Source: JAJPXC01 sp964520525
GTDB lineage: Bacteria > Bacteroidota > Bacteroidia > Bacteroidales > Muribaculaceae
DNA length: 24,582 nt
Reading direction: 5' to 3'
NCBI GenBank assembly: GCA_964520525.1
Contig: CAZFNR010000024.1
Span: forward strand, 1-24,582
Part shown: in pieces, positions 1 to 8,235 of the stretch
Position numbering within the stretch: position 1 is the first letter of the stretch
Layout: the number at the start of each line of letters is the position of its first letter
Notes under the pieces: generated by a model
What the model saw: the letters and a program-made list of their open reading frames with translations, nothing else
Told to the model about the DNA's origin: nothing
Database searches by the model: none
Translations under genes and position numbers: made by a program

Positions 1-839
1 TAGATGAACAGCCCGACTTTCTCGTTGGGACTTACCACCGAGGCGTTGACAGTGGTGTTGTTGTCCATCGCCCCGCCGGTGACACCCATCAATGTCAGCG
101 AGTGGCTGACCTCGGCTGTGTTTTCGACAGGGTCGCGAGTTATTATGTTGATTGTGCCGCCAATTGCCGACGAGCCGAACAAGGCGGAGCCGCCTCCGCG
201 CATCACCTCGACACGTTCAATCATATTGGCGGGAATCTGTTCGAGCCCATAGACCCCTGTAAGGGCTGAGAACACCGGGCGTGAGTTCATCAGAATCTGG
301 GAATAATGGCCGTCGAGCCCGTTGATGCGCACTTGAGTGAACCCGCAGTTTTGGCAATCGTTTTCGACCCTGACTCCCGGTTGGAAGTTTAGTCCGTCGG
401 CCAGCGAGCAAGCACTGACGAGGTCGAATGTCTTGGCTGTCACCACGTTGACCAGCGTGGGACTGAATCGGCGTTTAGTCTCGCTTTTGCTGCCTGTCAC
501 AACAACCTGGTCGAGCATGAACGCGTCGGGGGCGAGCGAGAAATCGGCTACGGCTTTATGGTTAGCGTCGGCGAGCGCGAGTTCTGATTTCGCGGAAGCG
601 TAACCGGTGTAGGTGGCTTCGGGGGCGTAGGGGCCGGCCTCGAGATTGTCGAATTTGTAGTGTCCGTCGGCATCGGTGGCGGTTACGATAGCTGTGCCGC
701 AGAGTTTTACGGTGGCGAATGGTAACGGTTCGCCGGTTGATTTGTCGGTTACGGTTCCCGAGATGGATGCGGCGTAAGCCGCTATGTTGCAGAGCATCGG
801 TGAGGCAAGAGCCACCAATGCGGATTTATAGTAAGCCAT
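1..839 (-). CDS. TonB-dependent outer-membrane receptor, N-terminal part (truncated by window edge)
   Basis: The reading frame starts at 839 on the minus strand and is still open at the left edge, giving 279 residues. Residues 1-24 form a signal peptide. Residues 26-103 are a carboxypeptidase-regulatory-like beta-sandwich (ISGTVTD...GEPLPFATV), common in Bacteroidetes receptors. A TonB-box-like LDQVVVTG follows at 109-116. The plug domain starts near 125, with CQNCGF at 162-167, RINGLDG at 171-177, IERVEVMRGGGSALFGSSAIGG at about 207-228 (first and last thirds diagnostic) and INIITRDP at 230-237. This is the single-protein receptor type (BtuB/CirA-like), not a SusC protein. Such receptors take up cobalamin, haem, siderophores or metals; the substrate cannot be read here. 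The small His-motif protein just upstream on the same strand suggests a divalent metal. The beta-barrel lies outside the window. Confidence 0.93.
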   Translation of the reverse strand, partial: MAYYKSALVALASPMLCNIAAYAASISGTVTDKSTGEPLPFATVKLCGTAIVTATDADGHYKFDNLEAGPYAPEATYTGYASAKSELALADANHKAVADFSLAPDAFMLDQVVVTGSKSETKRRFSPTLVNVVTAKTFDLVSACSLADGLNFQPGVRVENDCQNCGFTQVRINGLDGHYSQILMNSRPVFSALTGVYGLEQIPANMIERVEVMRGGGSALFGSSAIGGTINIITRDPVENTAEVSHSLTLMGVTGGAMDNNTTVNASVVSPNEKVGLFI

Positions 840-964
840 TGTTGTTATACGAAAAAAATGATGTTATAGGGGAATGTGACAAATGATATCAACGGCCCTG
901 TCGCATGGCGGCATCTCGCCGCATCGCGATAGGGGGGGTAGCAATGGAGCTATATAACAAGATG

Positions 965-1312
965 TTAACAACAAGTGGCGATAGGCGGGCCTCGGTGGAA
1001 GTAGGTTTTATCCCAGAGAGATAGCGGTTTGCCGGGGATAGGCGCGACTGAGAGTATGAAGTAGCCGGCGGGGCGGATGAATGTGTAGCAACTGCCGTTG
1101 GAGGCATTGAAAACCAGAGCGTTGAACAACGCTATTCCTGTCAGTTGCGACCCGGAGTGGGAGTGATTGGCCGATGGGAGGTAGGGGTGGGAGTGTGTGA
1201 CGACTGAGCCGTCGTTGACATGAGTGTGTAGGCAAAAAGCGTTCGCGCAGATAAATTGCGCAAACACCGCCAAAAGTATGGAAGCGGCTATTTTTCTTGC
1301 TTTCTCTTTCAT
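965..1312 (-). CDS. Small secreted His-motif protein upstream of a TonB receptor
   Basis: A 115-residue protein with a lysine-rich N-terminus and a hydrophobic signal peptide (about 1-25, cleavage near ANA). The mature part opens with a His cluster, HTH at 29-31, then HSH at 40-42 and HSH at 50-52, and ends with an RGPP motif and two Cys. The HTHV...HSHP block with a terminal R(A/G)PP resembles, from memory, a Bacteroidetes family of uncharacterised proteins encoded beside TonB receptors. The receptor start lies 125 bp downstream on the same strand, so the pair is probably cotranscribed. The chosen start lies just after a -7-like element; a longer reading from 1417 would run through that promoter and lacks a leading signal peptide. 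Periplasmic metal capture or sensing is inference from the His content and the neighbour. Confidence 0.72.
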   Translation of the reverse strand: MKEKARKIAASILLAVFAQFICANAFCLHTHVNDGSVVTHSHPYLPSANHSHSGSQLTGIALFNALVFNASNGSCYTFIRPAGYFILSVAPIPGKPLSLWDKTYFHRGPPIATCC

Positions 1313-1320
1313 CGGCTGCG

Positions 1321-1328
1321 CGAAGGTA
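1321..1328 (-). promoter_or_regulatory. Putative -7 promoter element of the His-motif gene
   Basis: The minus strand reads TACCTTCG, one mismatch from the Bacteroidetes TAnnTTTG box. It ends 8 bases before the ATG at 1312, so the transcript would have almost no leader. No clear -33 TTTG was seen at the usual distance. Confidence 0.45.
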
Positions 1329-1566
1329 CAAAATATTCGCGAGAAAGCCGAAAGCGGCATCGGCATAATGACAGAAACGCAATAGAAATAAGATAAATCG
1401 TGGCTTTTTGATAGCAAAAATGTGACAAAGTTGGAAATAATGTATAGAAATTCGTTTTAAATGGTTAATTTTGGCGCGTGAACGCTGTACAAAGCATAAA
1501 ACCACAGTGTTTGTAGGTAGGCAAATTATTAATCTAATCAACAAAAAATAAATCAGAATTAAAGTC

Positions 1567-4500
1567 ATGAACAAACGACTACTGAAAATTGCGGCAGGCT
1601 TAATGTTGCCCGCAATGGCGTTGACAGGCGTCAACGAGTCGGCTGCCGCCAACGTGCCGAGTGCGCTTGCGAAGTATAGCGAGACCGACGCATGGGGCAA
1701 AATGCTACGCGCGAAAGAGTTGCGCCAAGCTAACGGCCCGATGAGCATAGGCGCGCAAGACGTTTTGACCCGGTTGTCAAAGAGCGGGTCTAAGACGGGG
1801 AATCCGACACAGGACGGAGTGATTCCCGAAGAGTTCAAGAAATGCCATAACGCCGGCTGGATTTCGTTGCCCCAGAATAAGGGGTATTGGTATTACGCGG
1901 TGAATTATGAAACCACCAGCCTTGGCCAGAACAATAACACCATCTCGGGATTCAAGCTAACGGTTTTCAATGAGAAACTTGAGAAGGTGACCACAATTAA
2001 CGGCGAGACCCCCACCGAGGGCGATGAGACCCGCATCGTGCAAGTGGAAGTGGCTGACTATGTGACCAAGAAGTATTTCAAGTCGGATGATAACTATGAA
2101 ATCGCTATAAACGTGGCGGCAAATACGCCTCGCTACATTAACAACTATCGCACATTGGTTTATTCGATAGATGCGAGCGAGGATGATAGCACCTCAGTGA
2201 CTCAGCCGATGTTCACCATCCCCGGCTTGGTCGTTGATGTGGCTGACGCTACCGACACATCGTCGGCATGGGCATCAGAGAATTACTATTTCTCCTTTAT
2301 GCAGGAGGGATATGTTGACGCTGATGATAACTTCACTGTGGCGTCGGCGGTCGTTCCCGACTCGGTGAAAGGCCGCACTGCCGTTTATCAGTACAAGGTG
2401 GTGAAGAAAGCCGGTTATGGGAATTTCTCTCTTGATAACCAGACAGTCAAGACGCTAAATGTCCCTGCCGAACTTGCGACATATACCAGCGGTGTTAGCT
2501 TTATCACGAGGTATAACGCGCCGACTAAGGAATTTTTCTTTGGCCCGGTTTATTATTCTAAACCGTTCCTTAACGATGCTTATGACGGAGGTAGCGAAGA
2601 GCCGTTCTTGACACCCGACAACGCTTTCAACTTGAATTTGTGGAAAGTCGGCAGCTATGGTCCCGCGTCAGAGGTCGGCACCATGTCGATACCGTGTGAT
2701 GAGCCGACATCGGAGGGATATGACATTAAATTTAAGATTTACAGCACTGGCCTGTTGGAGTACACTGATGACTTGAAGATTGGCTTGTGGACAGCGGCAG
2801 GCGAGCCCTCGTTGACCGTCACAACCGAAGAGGCTGACTTCTCGTCGGAGGACTATCCGACCTCGTACTTGGTGTTTAACATGCAAGGCGAGCAGGTTAA
2901 GGCGATAGCGGAGAATACGTCGGCCGCTTGGGTTCTTGAGGCAGTCAACGGCTATCCGGCTCAGTGTGTATATGGCTCAGAGGATAACGGCGACCAGATT
3001 TTCAACTTCGTGAATCTGGATGCTGATTTGACCAAAGTGCTCACACTTAACGCCAGCAGCTTTAACGGAAACAATCTGACAAACGAGCTTACCCGCGTGG
3101 CTGTCGGTGACGGATATAACTACGTAGTCACTTTGGGACAGTATGAGAATAACGCCGATGGCGTGCTCTGCAAGGTAATCGACTGGCTTGACGAGGAGGG
3201 TAACGTGGTGCATCACGACTTGATTGACGCCGGAGGCGATAATATGGGTGTCGTGGTGAACATTTCGCCTGAGGCGTTGGCGCCGTATACCTATACGACT
3301 GAAGATGTGCGTGGCTACGCTTGCTTTGTTAAACGCTTGCAGCCTGACAACACAATCGAGACATCATTGGCGATTATCGACAGCGATAACAACGTATTGT
3401 TGGAGAAAGGCACCTCGTCGTATGGCATCGTAATCAGCGCGGCTGTGTTTAACACACCGACCAACAAGATGCTGTGGATTGAGTATGTCAACACGTCGAC
3501 TTGGGAGTTCACCTGCGAGTTCTTTGAACTGCCGTTGAAGAAATTCGTCGATGGTGGCGACGGTACAGCTGAGAATCCGTATAAAATCGCAACCGCCGGT
3601 GACCTCGCACAGGTACAGAATTATCCGTCGTCCCACTTTGTTGTCGTTAACGATATTGATTGCTCGGCATCAATGTTGACCCACAACGGTTCGCAGTTTA
3701 CCGGAACGTTTGACGGCTGCGGCCATGTGTTGAGCAACCTGCGCCTCGGCGGCAAGAATCCCTCGTTGTTTGGCAAACTCAGCGGCGCAACCGTTAAGGA
3801 TGTCGTTATCAATCACGCAAACATTGATTTGAGCGATGGTACTACCTCGGCTCTTCTTGCGACAAATGCCGATAACTCGACAATTTCGGGTGTCCACGTC
3901 TATGATTTGAAAGCCGTAAGCGAGACTAACGAGTGTACGTTCGGCGGCTTGGTGGCCGTGTTGAGCTCGGCATCGGTGCTGGAAGGAAGCTCTGTGAACA
4001 ATGCGGAAATCAGCTTGACTAACGATTATAACGAAAATGTAGGTGGTCTTGTAGGCCAAATGACCTCGTCGGCAGCGGTTAAATCGTGCGCATTCAACGG
4101 TAAGTTGACCGGGTATGTTTATGTAGGCGGTATCGCCGGTAGCTCGGTAGCCGCTCGCGCTGTCGAGGAAGAGGAAACTCCCGCACCTAACGTAATCAGC
4201 AACTGCCACGTAAACGCTACTATCTCGGCGGCAAACACCGCGGGTGGTATCGTCGGCACAACCGGCCGCATCGATATGACCAACAACTTTGTTGAGGGTA
4301 CTATCGCTGCTACCGAGAACTCGCGTTGGAATGGTCCGGTTATTGGTGGCCTTATCGGCGAACTCGAGCCGTCGGCCGAGGGCGTGTCGAAAACAATCAC
4401 CGGCAACGTTGTCGCTATCAGCGCCTTGACCTATACCCCCGCGGAGGGTGAAGGTATGGGTTGGGCTAACCGCAACAAGACCGCTCACCGCTTGGTCGGC

Positions 4501-5223
4501 GCATCAATCTTCAGCGCTAACCCCGATGAATACACCACTATCGCCGAGCCGGCACTTGATAACAACTACGTTAACTCGGCAATCGCTGTAGTCGACACTA
4601 CAATCGGCGCAGGCGCAGCAACTATCGAGGGTGCTGACGTGGCAATGGCCGACATCAAGAAAGATTTCCTCAAAGGCCTCGGTTGGGCATACGGTAACGG
4701 AGTAGCCGCACCGTGGTGCGAAGACGCAGCTGAGCTCGCTCACCTCTACTTTGAGGAACATCCAATGGCTATCATAGCAACTCCGCAGTCAGTGGAAATA
4801 GAGTTAGGCGAAGAAGTGGAAATCGTCTTTGAGCTTGTTGGCGGCGATGAAAACGGTATGTCAGTCGAGCAAAACGGCGAGGCTGTTTCGGCAAGTATCG
4901 TATCAAATGAGAACAATGTAATCAAGATCGCAGCCCAAGGCGTAGAGGTAGGTCAGTCGACAATCACCGCAAGCGCAGGCGCGCTCAGTGTGACAGTAAC
5001 CATCACCGTTAAGGAGCCCGCATCGGTAGCAGACTTGGTGGCCGCCGGCGCAACGTTGAGCTTTGACGGCGCAACCGTTAAGGGCGAAGGCGCAATCAGC
5101 GTCTACAACATCAGCGGTGTCATGGTGGCACAGGGCGTAGACGCTGTAAGCGTTGAGCACTTGGCAACCGGAATCTATGTTGCTACCGCCAATGGCGCGC
5201 AAATCAAAATCGCTGTTAAATAA
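1567..5223 (+). CDS. Large secreted GLUG-repeat protein with Ig-like domain and sorting-type C-terminal tail
   Basis: A 1218-residue protein. Residues 1-28 form a signal peptide (KRLLKIAAGLMLPAMAL core, cleavage near SAAA). Residues 30-660 are beta-rich, acidic and not recognised. From about 663 (GGDGTAENPYKIATAGDL) to 955 there is a run of GLUG-type beta-helix units, visible as repeated GGLVG, GGIAG, GGIVG and GGLIG motifs at regular spacing. Residues 1069-1150 look like a bacterial Ig-like (Big_2) domain. Residues 1151-1218 form a compact tail ending VYNISG...LATGIYVATANG...IKIAVK, like the C-terminal sorting domains of Bacteroidetes secreted proteins. An A/T-rich leader without Shine-Dalgarno precedes the ATG, and a strong terminator follows the stop. 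Likely surface-exposed or exported; adhesion or glycan interaction is possible but not shown. No enzyme motif was seen. Confidence 0.88.
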   Translation: MNKRLLKIAAGLMLPAMALTGVNESAAANVPSALAKYSETDAWGKMLRAKELRQANGPMSIGAQDVLTRLSKSGSKTGNPTQDGVIPEEFKKCHNAGWISLPQNKGYWYYAVNYETTSLGQNNNTISGFKLTVFNEKLEKVTTINGETPTEGDETRIVQVEVADYVTKKYFKSDDNYEIAINVAANTPRYINNYRTLVYSIDASEDDSTSVTQPMFTIPGLVVDVADATDTSSAWASENYYFSFMQEGYVDADDNFTVASAVVPDSVKGRTAVYQYKVVKKAGYGNFSLDNQTVKTLNVPAELATYTSGVSFITRYNAPTKEFFFGPVYYSKPFLNDAYDGGSEEPFLTPDNAFNLNLWKVGSYGPASEVGTMSIPCDEPTSEGYDIKFKIYSTGLLEYTDDLKIGLWTAAGEPSLTVTTEEADFSSEDYPTSYLVFNMQGEQVKAIAENTSAAWVLEAVNGYPAQCVYGSEDNGDQIFNFVNLDADLTKVLTLNASSFNGNNLTNELTRVAVGDGYNYVVTLGQYENNADGVLCKVIDWLDEEGNVVHHDLIDAGGDNMGVVVNISPEALAPYTYTTEDVRGYACFVKRLQPDNTIETSLAIIDSDNNVLLEKGTSSYGIVISAAVFNTPTNKMLWIEYVNTSTWEFTCEFFELPLKKFVDGGDGTAENPYKIATAGDLAQVQNYPSSHFVVVNDIDCSASMLTHNGSQFTGTFDGCGHVLSNLRLGGKNPSLFGKLSGATVKDVVINHANIDLSDGTTSALLATNADNSTISGVHVYDLKAVSETNECTFGGLVAVLSSASVLEGSSVNNAEISLTNDYNENVGGLVGQMTSSAAVKSCAFNGKLTGYVYVGGIAGSSVAARAVEEEETPAPNVISNCHVNATISAANTAGGIVGTTGRIDMTNNFVEGTIAATENSRWNGPVIGGLIGELEPSAEGVSKTITGNVVAISALTYTPAEGEGMGWANRNKTAHRLVGASIFSANPDEYTTIAEPALDNNYVNSAIAVVDTTIGAGAATIEGADVAMADIKKDFLKGLGWAYGNGVAAPWCEDAAELAHLYFEEHPMAIIATPQSVEIELGEEVEIVFELVGGDENGMSVEQNGEAVSASIVSNENNVIKIAAQGVEVGQSTITASAGALSVTVTITVKEPASVADLVAAGATLSFDGATVKGEGAISVYNISGVMVAQGVDAVSVEHLATGIYVATANGAQIKIAVK

Positions 5224-5255
5224 TCGGACAAAAGCCGATTAAAATTAAATATACG

Positions 5256-5295
5256 GCTGTGCCGCGGATATGAACGCCGCGGCACAGCTTTTTTT
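5256..5295 (+). terminator. Rho-independent terminator of the GLUG-repeat gene
   Basis: A perfect 12-bp GC-rich stem (5256-5267 with 5277-5288), a 9-nt loop and a run of seven T at 5289-5295. It lies 32 bp after the stop codon. A smaller 7-bp inverted repeat (5221-5227 with 5234-5240) begins on the stop codon itself. Confidence 0.93.
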
Positions 5296-5364
5296 ATATA
5301 TCAACTTGCGAATCGCGGTGTGAGATTTTATCCCGGTGATTTCAGATTGACCCGGATAAAAGAG

Positions 5365-5372
5365 TAACTTTG
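5365..5372 (+). promoter_or_regulatory. -7 promoter element of rsmF, implying a leaderless transcript
   Basis: TAACTTTG matches TAnnTTTG exactly and ends only 4 bases before the ATG at 5377. With the start site normally a few bases past the box, transcription would begin at or next to the start codon. A TTG at 5347-5349 is the nearest -33-like sequence, at a shorter than usual spacing. Confidence 0.6.
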
Positions 5373-5376
5373 CGGT

Positions 5377-6729
5377 ATGAATCTGAATCCTCAGTTTGTA
5401 GAAATGATTAACGGCTACGGAAGCGAGTCGCTTTCGGGTTTAGTAGAAGCGTTGTCGTCGACCGAGCCGTCGGTTTCAATCAGGATTAACCGCGGCAAGG
5501 GTCTGCCGGCACCTGCCGCCTGTGAGCCGGTGCCTTGGGCGGGCCGCGGGTGGTATCTGCGGGAGCGGCCATCGTTCACGTTGGACCCTGCGTTTCACCA
5601 GGGTCGCTATTATGTGCAAGAGGCGTCGTCGATGGTGGTGGGGGAGATTGTATCGCGCCTTGTCGCCGGGTCTGATGCCCCGTTGCGCTATCTTGACGCT
5701 TGCGCCGCCCCCGGGGGTAAAACCACCGCTGTGATTGACGCGCTTCCCGCCGGGTCGCTTGTGGTGGCCAACGAGTATGTGGCTCGCCGCGCATCTATCC
5801 TTGTCGAGAATCTCACCAAGTGGGGTAGCCCTGACACTGTGGTGAGCCGCGGCGACACTCGCCGATTCGGGAAACTGAAAGAGGTGTTTGACATAGTTGG
5901 TGTTGACGCTCCTTGTTCGGGTGAGGGTATGTTCCGCAAGGATGAGGAAGCCGTGTCGCAGTGGTCGCCGGGGCTTGTCTCGGAGTGCGCCGACAGGCAA
6001 CGCGAGATACTTGGCAATGTGTGGCCGTCGTTGCGAGCGGGTGGGTATCTGATTTATAGCACCTGCACGTTTAACCGACGCGAGAATGAGGAGATGGTAG
6101 ACTGGCTTGTCGACGAACTCGGGGCGGAAAGCGTGGATATGTTGCTGCCCGAGGAGTGGGGTATAGCCGCAGGGATTGACACGCCTCACCATTGCTATCG
6201 CTTTTTGCCTCACCGATTGAAGGGGGAGGGGCTTTTTGTCGCCGTGATGCGTAAGCCGGGCGGGGACGGGCCATGCCGTCTCAAGCCGGCTAAACCGCCA
6301 AAACTTGACAAGACTCTGGCTTCGCTTGCCAATTGGATTCATGACGGTGGCGACCGCGTAATCGAAAGCGATGGTGACAGCGTCATCGCTTACGCGCGAC
6401 ATCATGCCGATGCCGTAGCGGCGTTGCGGCAGTCGCTCGATGTGGTGTCGACAGGGGTGAAGATTGCCGAGGTAAAGGGGCGCGATTTTGTCCCGACCCA
6501 ATCGCTCGCCATGTCGCTTGCGTTTAACCGCGCCGCGTTTCCAGCGGTTGATGTCGATGCCGGCATGGCGTTGACCTATTTGCGGCGTGAAAGCGTGACG
6601 CTGCCCGACGGCACGCCAAAAGGCTATGTGTTGCTGACTTACGAGGGAGGGCCGCTCGGGTTTGTCAAAAATCTTGGGAACAGGTCTAATAACCTCTATC
6701 CCGCGGCATGGCGCATATTAAAACGATGA
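5377..6729 (+). CDS. rsmF: 16S rRNA (cytosine-C5)-methyltransferase, RsmF-like
   Basis: A 450-residue member of the NOL1/NOP2/Sun family of SAM-dependent RNA m5C methyltransferases. The SAM-binding motif DACAAPGGKT is at 107-116. The two family cysteines are present: the PCSG cysteine C180 in DAPCSGEGMFRKD, and C230 in STCTFNRRENEE. YYVQEASSM near 80 is also typical. The N-terminus has the short RsmF form rather than the NusB-like domain of RsmB, and the ~170 residues after the catalytic core fit the RsmF C-terminal RNA-binding extension. RsmF methylates C1407 of 16S rRNA in E. coli; the same target here is inferred. The cobW-like gene starts 22 bp downstream, so the two are probably one operon. 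Confidence 0.9.
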   Translation: MNLNPQFVEMINGYGSESLSGLVEALSSTEPSVSIRINRGKGLPAPAACEPVPWAGRGWYLRERPSFTLDPAFHQGRYYVQEASSMVVGEIVSRLVAGSDAPLRYLDACAAPGGKTTAVIDALPAGSLVVANEYVARRASILVENLTKWGSPDTVVSRGDTRRFGKLKEVFDIVGVDAPCSGEGMFRKDEEAVSQWSPGLVSECADRQREILGNVWPSLRAGGYLIYSTCTFNRRENEEMVDWLVDELGAESVDMLLPEEWGIAAGIDTPHHCYRFLPHRLKGEGLFVAVMRKPGGDGPCRLKPAKPPKLDKTLASLANWIHDGGDRVIESDGDSVIAYARHHADAVAALRQSLDVVSTGVKIAEVKGRDFVPTQSLAMSLAFNRAAFPAVDVDAGMALTYLRRESVTLPDGTPKGYVLLTYEGGPLGFVKNLGNRSNNLYPAAWRILKR

Positions 6730-6751
6730 TTAAACTCAATAAACATAGAAA

Positions 6752-7990
6752 ATGAGTAGTAAGGAAATACCGGTTCTGTTGCTGACGGGATACCTCGGTA
6801 GCGGAAAAACGACGCTTTTGAACAGAATATTGACCAACGAGCGCGGAATACGTTTTGCCGTCATCGTCAACGATATAGGCGAGGTCAACATTGACGCGTC
6901 GCTGATACAGAAAGGGGGAATCGTCGGACAGCCGGACGGAGCCGGCGATCTCGTCGCATTGCAGAACGGCTGTATCTGCTGCACCCTGCAGATGGATTTG
7001 GTGGAGCAGCTCGCAGGAATCGTCAGCACGGGGAAGTTTGACTATATAGTAATCGAAGCCAGCGGCATATGCGAACCGGAGCCTATAGCGCAGACAATCT
7101 GCTCGATGCCCCGCATGGAGGCGCGTTTCACCGCCGCCGGTGTCCCCAAGCTTGACAGCATAGTCACTGTCGTCGATGCCTTGAGGCTCAAGAGCGAGTT
7201 CGCTTGTGGCGACAGTCTCACTCGTGATAATCTCGATGAGGAGGATATAGAGAACCTGATTATACAGCAAATCGAGTTTTGCAACGTGATTTTGCTCAAC
7301 AAAATCTCGGAGGTCACGCCCTACGACGCGCAGCGCATACGCGCCATCATCCGCGCTATTCAGCCCAAAGCCGAGATAATAGAGTGTGATTATGCCGCTG
7401 TGGATTTGGGCCGATTGCTCAACACCCATTCGTTTGACTTCGAGAAGGTAGCCACCTCGGCTGCGTGGATTCGCGAAATCGAGCGAAGCGGCGAGGAAAT
7501 CGAGGCTGAGGAGCACCATCACCACCACCATCACGAGCATGAACATGATTGCGAGCGAGAACATGATTGCGAGCGAGAAGGGTGCCATCACCATCATCAC
7601 CACCATGATGAGGGAGAGGCTGAGGAATACGGCATACAGACGATGGTCTATTACCGCCGTCGGGGCTTTGACCTGAGCCGTTTCGACCGCTTTGTGGCCA
7701 ACAGTTGGCCCTCCAACATAATACGCGCCAAGGGCGTGGTCTATTTCAGTCACAACCGCGATATGTCTTATCTGTTTGAACAGGCCGGGGTGCAGAAACG
7801 CTTGACCGAGGCGGGACTGTGGTATGCGACAGCTCCCGAGGAGGAGCTGAAGGCGATGATGGCTCGCGAACCGGGACTTATGCGCGATTGGGATTCAGTA
7901 TATGGCGACCGTATGATAAAGCTCGTTATCATAGGGCAGCATCTCGACCGCGAGGCTATCACCTCCGCACTCGACGCCTGTCTTGTGTGA
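6752..7990 (+). CDS. CobW/COG0523-family GTPase, putative metallochaperone
   Basis: A 412-residue G3E GTPase. Walker A GYLGSGKTT is at 13-21, a VNDIGEVNID switch region near 40-50, and the family metal-binding CxCC motif (C74, C76, C77) in NGCICCTL. ILLNKIS near 187 is the guanine-specificity (NKxD-like) region. Between the GTPase core and the C-terminal CobW_C domain (about 293-412, with WPSNIIRAKG) is a metal-binding insert: seven His at 255-261, two copies of EHDCER at 264-275, then seven more His at 279-285. Members of the family deliver zinc (ZNG1, YeiR, ZigA), cobalt (CobW) or act in nitrile hydratase assembly. The His/Cys insert and absence of cobalamin genes favour zinc, which is inference. 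It follows rsmF closely, with no promoter box seen in the gap. Confidence 0.92.
   Translation: MSSKEIPVLLLTGYLGSGKTTLLNRILTNERGIRFAVIVNDIGEVNIDASLIQKGGIVGQPDGAGDLVALQNGCICCTLQMDLVEQLAGIVSTGKFDYIVIEASGICEPEPIAQTICSMPRMEARFTAAGVPKLDSIVTVVDALRLKSEFACGDSLTRDNLDEEDIENLIIQQIEFCNVILLNKISEVTPYDAQRIRAIIRAIQPKAEIIECDYAAVDLGRLLNTHSFDFEKVATSAAWIREIERSGEEIEAEEHHHHHHHEHEHDCEREHDCEREGCHHHHHHHDEGEAEEYGIQTMVYYRRRGFDLSRFDRFVANSWPSNIIRAKGVVYFSHNRDMSYLFEQAGVQKRLTEAGLWYATAPEEELKAMMAREPGLMRDWDSVYGDRMIKLVIIGQHLDREAITSALDACLV
7541..7576 (+). repeat. Perfect 18-bp tandem duplication in the cobW-like gene
   Basis: Two identical in-frame 18-bp units (7541-7558 and 7559-7576), each encoding EHDCER. They sit between two His runs and add metal-ligand residues (His, Cys, Asp, Glu). 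The perfect DNA identity suggests a recent or unstable duplication. Confidence 0.95.
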
Positions 7991-8056
7991 CAGTCAGGCA
8001 GGATAAAAATTTGGCTGGCAATCGGTGAACAAAACGGCGCAATCGGTTGTCATGAT

Positions 8057-8090
8057 TAGAGAGAGGATTCTGTAACGGTTTCTCTCTCTA
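8057..8090 (+). terminator. Inverted repeat, possible terminator of rsmF-cobW
   Basis: A 9-bp perfect stem of alternating purine/pyrimidine sequence (8057-8065 with 8082-8090) and a 16-nt loop, followed by TCGTTTT. The T-run is short, so a terminator is only a fair guess; it could also be an operator or RNA structure upstream of the channel gene. Confidence 0.45.
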
Positions 8091-8235
8091 TCGTTTTGAC
8101 TGTTTGAATAAAACCGTGACAATCATGCCGTCAGCGTTCATCATCCGGTCGGTGACAGAAGTCTCGGAATCGGCAAATCTCAGCAGATTTATCGGTGATG
8201 CCCGTGGTGTCTCACGCGCCGCGGCGAAATTCATA

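Noticed and set aside
840..964. Cobalamin riboswitch or promoter ahead of the TonB receptor
   Set aside because: No B12-box-like sequence or TAnnTTTG element was found. There is only a 5-bp hairpin (GCGGC/GCCGC near 908-922), too weak to call.
1313..1417. Longer start (1417, minus) for the His-motif protein
   Set aside because: It would place about 35 residues before a good signal peptide and run through the -7 element; the start at 1312 fits an exported protein.
1440..1500. TTTTGG...TACAAAG as a promoter for the GLUG-protein gene
   Set aside because: The -7 match is poor and the spacing (about 14 bp) is too short, so no promoter was called.
1008..1838. Long minus-strand open frame (276 codons) crossing the 5' end of the GLUG-protein gene
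   Set aside because: It overlaps two well-supported genes in other frames and its translation has no recognisable domain; a chance shadow.
5476..6501. 341-codon minus-strand open frame inside rsmF
   Set aside because: It lies wholly opposite a gene with intact catalytic motifs, and its product is rich in Arg/His/Pro as expected for an antisense frame.
7514..7606. Short repeats in the His-coding region as a possible CRISPR or VNTR
   Set aside because: They are in frame, lack spacers, and are explained by His codon runs and one 18-bp duplication.
6686..7753. 355-codon minus-strand open frame opposite the cobW-like gene
   Set aside because: The antisense of the His-rich insert gives a Met/Val-rich stretch that mimics a membrane segment; the plus-strand gene has clear family motifs.
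8013..8050. Direct repeat GCAATCGGT (twice) after the cobW-like gene
   Set aside because: Only 9 bp in two copies with no link to a known element; likely chance.
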